DNA of 8,614 bases. Origin: Thiobacillus sp. (lineage in GTDB: Bacteria; Pseudomonadota; Gammaproteobacteria; Burkholderiales; Thiobacillaceae). Shown here piece by piece: positions 1 to 4,624 of the stretch. The translations under genes were made by a program, and so were the position numbers. Location of the stretch: positions 1-8,614 of the forward strand of contig JAIWOL010000105.1 of NCBI GenBank assembly GCA_020216925.1, read 5' to 3'. The notes beneath the pieces were generated by a model, which was not told where the DNA came from, did not search any database, and saw only the letters and a list, made by a program, of their open reading frames with translations. Position 1 is the first letter of the stretch; every line of letters starts with the position of its first letter.

Positions 1-15
1 GTGCTTCGTTTCCAA
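1..15 (-). CDS. istA: First five codons of a probable IS21 transposase IstA (partial)
   Basis: Only the start is inside the window: TTG GAA ACG AAG CAC, giving M-E-T-K-H. It lies six bases downstream of AAGGAGG (22-28), an ideal ribosome binding site for a TTG start. Its place just inside the terminal repeats fits istA, the DDE transposase of the IS21 family, which is normally followed by the ATPase gene istB. Five codons are far too few to prove identity, so the call rests on context alone. Confidence 0.33.
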
Positions 16-38
16 CGATGGCCTCCTTGCGAACAAGG

Positions 39-84
39 GGGGTCAATTCCTCGTGTCGCCAGGGGGTCAATTTACGGTGTCGCC
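39..84. repeat. Two direct 22-base repeats at 24-base spacing
   Basis: Units at 39-60 and 63-84 both read GGGGTCAATT, then four variable bases, then GTGTCGCC; 18 of 22 positions agree. In IS21-type elements, repeats of this sort near the ends bind the transposase. No third copy was noticed inside the window. Confidence 0.7.
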
Positions 85-89
85 TGACA

Positions 90-297
90 GCCCGTTACCT
101 GCGCGCCGGCACGGTGTTCACCACGCATCGAGCCATGGCCAGGCTCATGGCGCAGACGAGCCAGGGGTTCGATCGTCTGCTGGGTGCCGCAGACTGGACG
201 CAGACCGTTTTCATGGGGCGGGTCGGGTCTGGCGGTGCGATCCACAGCCGCTCGCTGCGTCAGCCGCTCGCCGCGCTGTGCACCTGACCGCAAATTC
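90..297. other. Gene-free stretch between the IS end and the PEP-CTERM control region
   Basis: About 200 GC-rich bases without a convincing gene. An open frame crosses the IS boundary from base 18 to 287, but it starts inside the terminal repeats and its product has no recognisable domain. The stretch could be decayed host sequence beside the insertion, or the distal part of the upstream region of the next gene. Confidence 0.4.
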
Positions 298-316
298 TGT
301 CGGTTTTTTTTACACC
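298..316. promoter_or_regulatory. Candidate activator (enhancer-binding protein) site
   Basis: TGTCGGTTTTTTTTACACC contains a TGT...ACA dyad around a run of eight T. It stands out from the GC-rich surroundings. It lies about 85 bases upstream of the -24 element, a usual distance for the binding site of a sigma-54 activator. In related bacteria the PrsK/PrsR two-component pair activates PEP-CTERM genes with RpoN; that this is a PrsR site is inference. Confidence 0.3.
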
Positions 317-362
317 GGGCCGGCGCCCGCACTCGATCTGGTCGGGTAACATAAAAATAATT

Positions 363-385
363 CCATAAAAAACAATTATTTATGG
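363..385. promoter_or_regulatory. AT-rich inverted repeat with an embedded IHF-like site
   Basis: CCATAAA (363-369) and TTTATGG (379-385) are perfect inverted arms around nine bases. Within them, bases 370-382 (AAACAATTATTTA) match the IHF consensus WATCAANNNNTTR at eight of nine fixed positions; the third base is A instead of T. It lies between the possible activator site and the sigma-54 promoter, where IHF normally bends DNA to bring the activator to the polymerase. Confidence 0.45.
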
Positions 386-400
386 CGTTAAAGCCTGACC

Positions 401-416
401 TGGCATGGCTGGTGCT
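401..416 (+). promoter_or_regulatory. Sigma-54 (RpoN) -24/-12 promoter
   Basis: TGGCATGGCTGGTGCT fits the RpoN consensus TGGCACG-N4-TTGCW. The -24 GG (402-403) and -12 GC (414-415) have exactly the required spacing, and the differences are one T for C in the -24 box and one G for T in the -12 box. Transcription should begin near 426-427, leaving a leader of about 40 bases before the ATG at 468. Published work on Zoogloea ties PEP-CTERM gene expression to RpoN and PrsK/PrsR, which agrees with this reading. Confidence 0.7.
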
Positions 417-467
417 TGCTTAGCGTGCAGTGAATCATTTCCCGTCACCAATTAACAGGAGCACGTC

Positions 468-1388
468 ATGAAAAAAACCGCACTTGCCTTCGCGCTGATG
501 GCCGGCCTTTCTGCCCAGGCCCAAGCTGGAATCGACTTTATCTTCAACTACGCCCTGGCCAACGCCGCTGAAGGCTACATGCCGCCAAACTTCACGGTTC
601 CGGACTACAACAACTTCAATAGCCTGCTGTCGAAAGTCACCGACGAAATGAAGTTCACCGCAGACTCGCTGCTGGTGTTCAATTCGGGCACGCCTTTCGC
701 GGCGGGTTCGACCTTTACTGACTACATCCTTATGCGTGTCGACCAGCGGTTCAACGATAGCGCGAACAACTTCGATGTGTACAATCTCAACTCTGATCGT
801 CAGGTCACGGCCATAATCGTCGCCAGCGGCACATTCGTGTCCAACGGGAATGCAGTCATCAGTGGGCTGAGCCGCTTTGATATTTATTACGACGCGGGCG
901 ACAACGTCAGCGCTCCTTTCACCTATGCCGACCTGACGGACGCGGGCTATGCCAACTTCGTCGACGGTACCCTGGTCGAACAAGGCACCCTGCTGCCTGG
1001 CAGCGGCGGCGTTACGGGCGCGACCATTCCCGATGGCGCGGTGAACATCAACGTTCAGCTTACCAATGTGCTTGCCGGCGGCGATTTCGAACTCGACGGA
1101 TCCGGCAGCCCCTTCACCAAGCCGATCGCTGCGCTGACCAACGGCAACAATGCACTGTGTACCAGCGATGGCGGCACGCAGACCTGCCTAGGCACGGAAG
1201 CAGGCATCGCCGCTTTCTTCCAGGGCCAGGGTTTTGCCGGCGCCGTTGCCGGTGCAAATTCGTTCTACACCCGCACCGACGGTTCGTTCGAGAAGGCATT
1301 CGTCCCCGAGCCGGCCTCGCTGGCGCTGGTGGGTCTGGGTCTGGTTGGCATGGGCATCGCATCGCGTCGCCGCAACAAGAAAGCCTGA
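468..1388 (+). CDS. Secreted PEP-CTERM sorting-domain protein
   Basis: This 306-residue protein is probably exported by Sec and then processed by an exosortase (XrtA/EpsH type) to reach the cell surface or extracellular matrix. Residues 1-20 form a signal peptide (MKK, a hydrophobic core, then AQAQA) with cleavage likely before Gly21. The C-terminus has the full tripartite anchor: Val-Pro-Glu-Pro at 279-282, a Gly/Leu/Val-rich transmembrane segment at about 284-299, and basic RRRNKK at 300-305. The body looks beta-rich, acidic and Asn/Asp/Gly-rich, with few lysines. Its only cysteines, Cys231 and Cys240, are nine residues apart and could form a disulfide. AGGAG (457-461), six bases before the ATG, fixes the start. 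The FDIYYD strand (137-142) and general layout recall the floc-forming protein PepA of Zoogloea-type bacteria, but that is tentative. No exosortase gene is in the window. It is a single-gene unit with its own sigma-54 promoter and terminator. Confidence 0.9.
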   Translation: MKKTALAFALMAGLSAQAQAGIDFIFNYALANAAEGYMPPNFTVPDYNNFNSLLSKVTDEMKFTADSLLVFNSGTPFAAGSTFTDYILMRVDQRFNDSANNFDVYNLNSDRQVTAIIVASGTFVSNGNAVISGLSRFDIYYDAGDNVSAPFTYADLTDAGYANFVDGTLVEQGTLLPGSGGVTGATIPDGAVNINVQLTNVLAGGDFELDGSGSPFTKPIAALTNGNNALCTSDGGTQTCLGTEAGIAAFFQGQGFAGAVAGANSFYTRTDGSFEKAFVPEPASLALVGLGLVGMGIASRRRNKKA

Positions 1389-1401
1389 TCATCAGGTGTG
1401 C

Positions 1402-1423
1402 GCTGGCAGCTTCGGCAGCCAGC
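1402..1423 (+). other. C(UUCG)G hairpin in the 3' untranslated region
   Basis: GCTGGC-A-GC, loop TTCG, GC-A-GCCAGC gives an eight-pair stem with one A-A mismatch, closed by the very stable C(UUCG)G tetraloop. It lies 13 bases after the stop codon and immediately before the terminator hairpin, and no T tract follows it. It may protect the transcript end from 3' exonucleases. Confidence 0.5.
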
Positions 1424-1424
1424 C

Positions 1425-1462
1425 CCCAACAAAAAAACCCCTTCGGGGGTTTTTTTGTTGGG
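1425..1462. terminator. Bidirectional Rho-independent terminator
   Basis: Bases 1425-1441 and 1446-1462 form a perfect 17-bp stem around TTCG (1442-1445). The core is CCCC/GGGG with seven A on the left and seven T on the right, so each strand reads G/C stem then U tract. It would end the PEP-CTERM transcript from the left and also stop the convergent TPR operon arriving from the right. Confidence 0.9.
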
Positions 1463-1806
1463 CGGCCAAGACGGGGTATTGCGGCCGCGGCACAGTCTCG
1501 GCGCAAGCCCGCGGGGAGCCGGCCGCAATGATGCCCCGGATTGACCGCTTGCCGCACGCGTGAACGCTGTCTGACCCCGGCGACTACGCGGTTGCCGAAA
1601 CGCGTACCTGCCGGTTGGAAATCACCGTCGGCGGGATCGCCGCACCGGCCGCTCCTTCTGTAGAGGGCGCGCCCCGGCGCGGCACTCGATGCGCCACCGC
1701 AGCGCTGCGGGCACCCGGCGCGCGCAGCAGCCGGTTCGGCTGCGGTTTACGCTTGATCCGCTGTGCGGCGGCAAGGCGTGCGCGGTATGTGCCGGGTGCT
1801 TGCGGC
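1463..1806. other. Gene-free GC-rich gap between convergent units
   Basis: About 340 bases with no convincing gene. Frames that cross it continue from the antisense or shifted frames of the TPR gene and give Arg/Pro/Ala-rich shadow proteins. Short GC palindromes occur, such as CCGCAGCGCTGCGG near 1697-1710 and a seven-pair hairpin at 1727-1743, but none is followed by a T tract on either strand. The gap would form the 3' untranslated region of the TPR operon if transcription stops at the terminator at 1425-1462. Confidence 0.55.
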
Positions 1807-4602
1807 TCAGGGAGATTTTTTGTCGAGTGAGGCCAGCAGCGAGGCGGCTTCGGTGCGGATGGTGCCGGTTTTGAGCTGGCTGAGCGGAACGAGATGGCGC
1901 CGTGCGGCTTCTGGCTGGTTTGCCAGAATGAGCGCACGGGCAAGATGGAGCCGGTAAGCGGGGATTTGCGGCGCCCGTTCGACGGCCTGTTCCAGGAGTG
2001 CCACACCCTGCTGGCGCGTGGCGGGCTGGTTGGCAAGCAACCAGCCGTAGGTGTCGAGGACGTTTGGATTTTCGGGCGTGATCGCGTGGGCGCGGCGGGC
2101 CAAATCCAGTGATTCCTTGGCATTTTTGTCTTGCAGGATGAAAGCCAGGTTGTTGAGGGCGTCGATCTGCCGGGGCTGGCTGGCGAGAACGGCACGATAA
2201 TCCGCTTCGGCGCCGGGCAGGTCGAGCCGGGCCAGTCTGAGCTCCGCGCGGGCAAGGCGCACGCCCGTATCCTGGGGGCGGCGGGCCAACCAGTCGTCGA
2301 GCAGGCTGTCCGCCGACTTGATTGTGCCGTTGCGCGAACGCGCGCGGAAAAGCTTGAGCAGCGTGCTTTGGCTGGGAGCCAGGCTAAACGCTTTGGCCAG
2401 CGGTGCGGCGGCCTCGTCCCATTTGCGAAGGGCCAGCAGGACGTCGCCTTCGAGCAGGAAGGGGTCGGCTGCGCCGGGCAGCGAGACTTGGCTGCGCCGG
2501 GCGATTTGCAGCGCCTCGTCTGGCTTGTTTTCGCGCATGGCGAGGAGCGCGAGTTGCTCGTAGGCGGGGTAATACCCGGGGTGTGCGCGGATTGCGGATT
2601 CGAGCTGGCGGCGGGCTGAGGTGAGGTTGCCCAGTCCGAATTCAGCCAGGGCAAGACCCAGCTGCCAACGCGGGTTGTTGCGGGTGTCGTGCTTGATTGC
2701 GCGCTCGAAATTGCTGCGGGCATTGCTCGGATCCTGCTGGGCAAGCTGCGCTTCGCCGAGTGCGCCGAGTAGGTCGGGGCGTTCGGGGTGGGCTTGCAGT
2801 GCGCTGCGCAACGCGTTGATGGCATTGCCGGGTTTGCCTTCGTTGAGCGCGCGCGAGGCAAGGGCAAGGGCCACCTGGGGAGAATCGGGGGCTTCACGCG
2901 CGGCACGATCGAGCAGGGTGTTGGCCTCCTTGGGACGGGCGTCGCGTGCGGCAATCTGGGCCAGGGTCAGCAGGGCGGTGAGGTTGCGGGGTTGACGTTC
3001 GAGCAGGTCGCGCCAGAGCGACTCCGCTTCGCGGGGCTGTTTGTCCTGGATGAGCAGCGCAGCCAGCATGGCGCGCGGCGCGATTGCGTCGGGCAGATGT
3101 GTGAGCGCCTGACGCAGAGTTTGCCGGGCTGCGCCGTCCTGCTTGAGCATGAGTTGCGCGCGCGCGGCAAGTAGATAGGCGTCTTCCGCCTTGGGGTCGA
3201 GCTGGATTCGGGCCTGGGCGATCCGCAGCGCCTCGGCAGGCTGGCCCGCTCTGAGGTGGGTGCGGATGAGCAATAACTCGGTTTCGCTGGGGGCGTTGTC
3301 GAGTTTCCGGGCCTGTTCAAAAATGGCGAGCGCCTCGTCGAGTTTGTTTTGCCCGGCAAGCGCCTGTCCCAGATCGACGAGCGCTGCGGCGTTGTCCGGT
3401 TCTCTGGCGAGGGCGGCACGCTGGTAACGTTCCGCCTCCTGCCATTGCGCTCTGGATAGTTCGGCCTTGCCGGCAAGCACTAGGGCGCCCGTGTCTTGCA
3501 GCGACGCAAGCAGAATGGGCTGCAAGAGTTTTTTTGACTCCACAGGCTGGCCGATGCGCAGGGCGGCAAGCGCCTGAAGCTTGCGAGCTGCAACATGTCC
3601 GGGTTGTTGCAGCAGTATCCGCGCGAGGGTTTGCTGCGCCTGTTCCAGCGATCCTTGTTCCAGCAGGATGGTGCCGTGCAGGAGCTGGTAGGCAGGTACG
3701 TCGCTGCCGGTTTTCAGCGCCTGCTGAATGCGGCTGAGGGCATCGGGGTACTGCTTTTCCAGGTAGAACGCAAATGCTTCGAGATAGTCGGCGTCGGGGT
3801 GTTTGGGGACGATGGCGCGTATCTGTCTGGCTTCGGCCCGGGCCTGGTCGGGGCGGTCTTGCATCAGGTAGAGAATGCCAAGCTGGGTGTGCGGCGCGAT
3901 GGCCGTGGGAACGCTGGCAATGGCGCGTTTGAAATAGTCGCTCGCCTGGTCGAGCTTGCCCGATTCGAGGCTGCGCTGCCCCAGCAGCCGGAGCGTGACC
4001 GCATCCTGCGGCGCACGTGCAAGCGCCTGTTCGAGCCAGCGCATGGCTTCTTCGCGCTTGCCTTTCACCCAGTCGCACGCGGCGAGCCCATGGTAGGCAA
4101 TGATATTGCCTGCATCGAGCGCGTGGGCGTCGCGGTAGAGCGCGCAGCCGGTGTCGATCTTGCCGAGTCCGATCAGTGCGTCGCCGCGCAGGCTGGCGAT
4201 ACGCGACTGGTTGAGTCGGGAAAAATCGGGCTGGGGCTGGATGCTGTCGAGTACTTTCTGAAATTCGCCTTGCTGGATCAGGGCCGTGCCGAGCAGGGGC
4301 AGGATCGTTTCGGCCCGGACACCGAGTTCGCGAGCGCGCCGCAGTTCTTTTTCGGCGGCCTCGCCCTGACCGCTTTGTGCGTAAAGCTGGCCGAGCAGCA
4401 AGCGGGCTTCGGGATTGTCGGGCGCCTTGGCGACGGCATTCTTGAGTTCGAGTGTCGCGGCCTTGAGTTCTTTTTTGCCTTCGAAATCTTTGGCGCGCTG
4501 GATGTGTTCTTCGGGCGAGACGCTGGAATACGAGTCGCATCCGGCCGTCGTGGTGAGCGAGAGCACCAGCCAGATCAACAGGACAGGGGGGGAGCGGCGC
4601 AC
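1807..4602 (-). CDS. prsT: PrsT-type TPR-repeat lipoprotein, second copy of the operon
   Basis: This 931-residue protein probably acts as a periplasmic scaffold in the PEP-CTERM/exosortase and exopolysaccharide system; its molecular role is not established. The N-terminus is a lipoprotein signal peptide: MRR, a hydrophobic stretch at 7-16, then TTTAGC with Cys22 as the lipidated residue. Thr at -3 makes the lipobox slightly atypical, and mature position +2 is Asp. Nearly all the rest is tandem 34-residue TPR helix pairs, roughly twenty or more, with LKNAVA at 53-58, AEKELRRARE at 83-92, and near the end NNLAF (817-821) followed by a DTYGW motif. The size and the N- and C-terminal signatures fit the PEP-CTERM TPR lipoprotein family (TIGR02917). 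The start is GTG, supported by AAAGGAA (4608-4614) at good spacing. It begins 22 bases after the stop of the paralogue upstream, so they share a transcript. Extra cysteines occur at 153 and 176. A run of seven C falls in codons 4-6. Confidence 0.85.
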   Translation of the reverse strand: MRRSPPVLLIWLVLSLTTTAGCDSYSSVSPEEHIQRAKDFEGKKELKAATLELKNAVAKAPDNPEARLLLGQLYAQSGQGEAAEKELRRARELGVRAETILPLLGTALIQQGEFQKVLDSIQPQPDFSRLNQSRIASLRGDALIGLGKIDTGCALYRDAHALDAGNIIAYHGLAACDWVKGKREEAMRWLEQALARAPQDAVTLRLLGQRSLESGKLDQASDYFKRAIASVPTAIAPHTQLGILYLMQDRPDQARAEARQIRAIVPKHPDADYLEAFAFYLEKQYPDALSRIQQALKTGSDVPAYQLLHGTILLEQGSLEQAQQTLARILLQQPGHVAARKLQALAALRIGQPVESKKLLQPILLASLQDTGALVLAGKAELSRAQWQEAERYQRAALAREPDNAAALVDLGQALAGQNKLDEALAIFEQARKLDNAPSETELLLIRTHLRAGQPAEALRIAQARIQLDPKAEDAYLLAARAQLMLKQDGAARQTLRQALTHLPDAIAPRAMLAALLIQDKQPREAESLWRDLLERQPRNLTALLTLAQIAARDARPKEANTLLDRAAREAPDSPQVALALASRALNEGKPGNAINALRSALQAHPERPDLLGALGEAQLAQQDPSNARSNFERAIKHDTRNNPRWQLGLALAEFGLGNLTSARRQLESAIRAHPGYYPAYEQLALLAMRENKPDEALQIARRSQVSLPGAADPFLLEGDVLLALRKWDEAAAPLAKAFSLAPSQSTLLKLFRARSRNGTIKSADSLLDDWLARRPQDTGVRLARAELRLARLDLPGAEADYRAVLASQPRQIDALNNLAFILQDKNAKESLDLARRAHAITPENPNVLDTYGWLLANQPATRQQGVALLEQAVERAPQIPAYRLHLARALILANQPEAARRHLVPLSQLKTGTIRTEAASLLASLDKKSP

Positions 4603-4624
4603 GATCGTTCCTTTCTGGGGGTAG

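Larger units (their letters stand above)
1..89 (-). mobile_element. One end of a probable IS21-family insertion sequence (istA side)
   Basis: Read on the minus strand, the element would begin at base 89 with TGTCAGGCGACACC, a TG-type terminus as in the IS21 family. Two copies of a 22-base repeat follow at a 24-base period (63-84 and 39-60), which matches the multiple terminal repeats typical of IS21 elements. Next come a perfect Shine-Dalgarno AAGGAGG (22-28) and a possible TTG start (13-15), as expected for istA near the left end. The rest of the element lies outside the window, so the opposite terminus and the target duplication cannot be seen. The repeats and end sequence are seen directly; the family assignment is recalled from known IS21 organisation. 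An unrelated pair of short repeats is the alternative. Confidence 0.55.

Noticed and set aside
18..287. 89-codon plus-strand open frame
   Set aside because: It starts inside the IS terminal repeats and crosses the IS boundary; no domain and no convincing ribosome binding site were seen.
435..983. 182-codon minus-strand open frame opposite the PEP-CTERM gene
   Set aside because: It covers the signal peptide region and ribosome binding site of a well-supported gene and shows no motif or ribosome binding site of its own.
1727..1743. Seven-pair hairpin downstream of the TPR operon as its terminator
   Set aside because: No T tract follows on the minus strand; the perfect hairpin at 1425-1462 is a far better terminator.
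1584..2954. 456-codon minus-strand open frame
   Set aside because: It is an out-of-frame shadow of the TPR gene; the product is Pro/Ser/Arg-rich with no family features.
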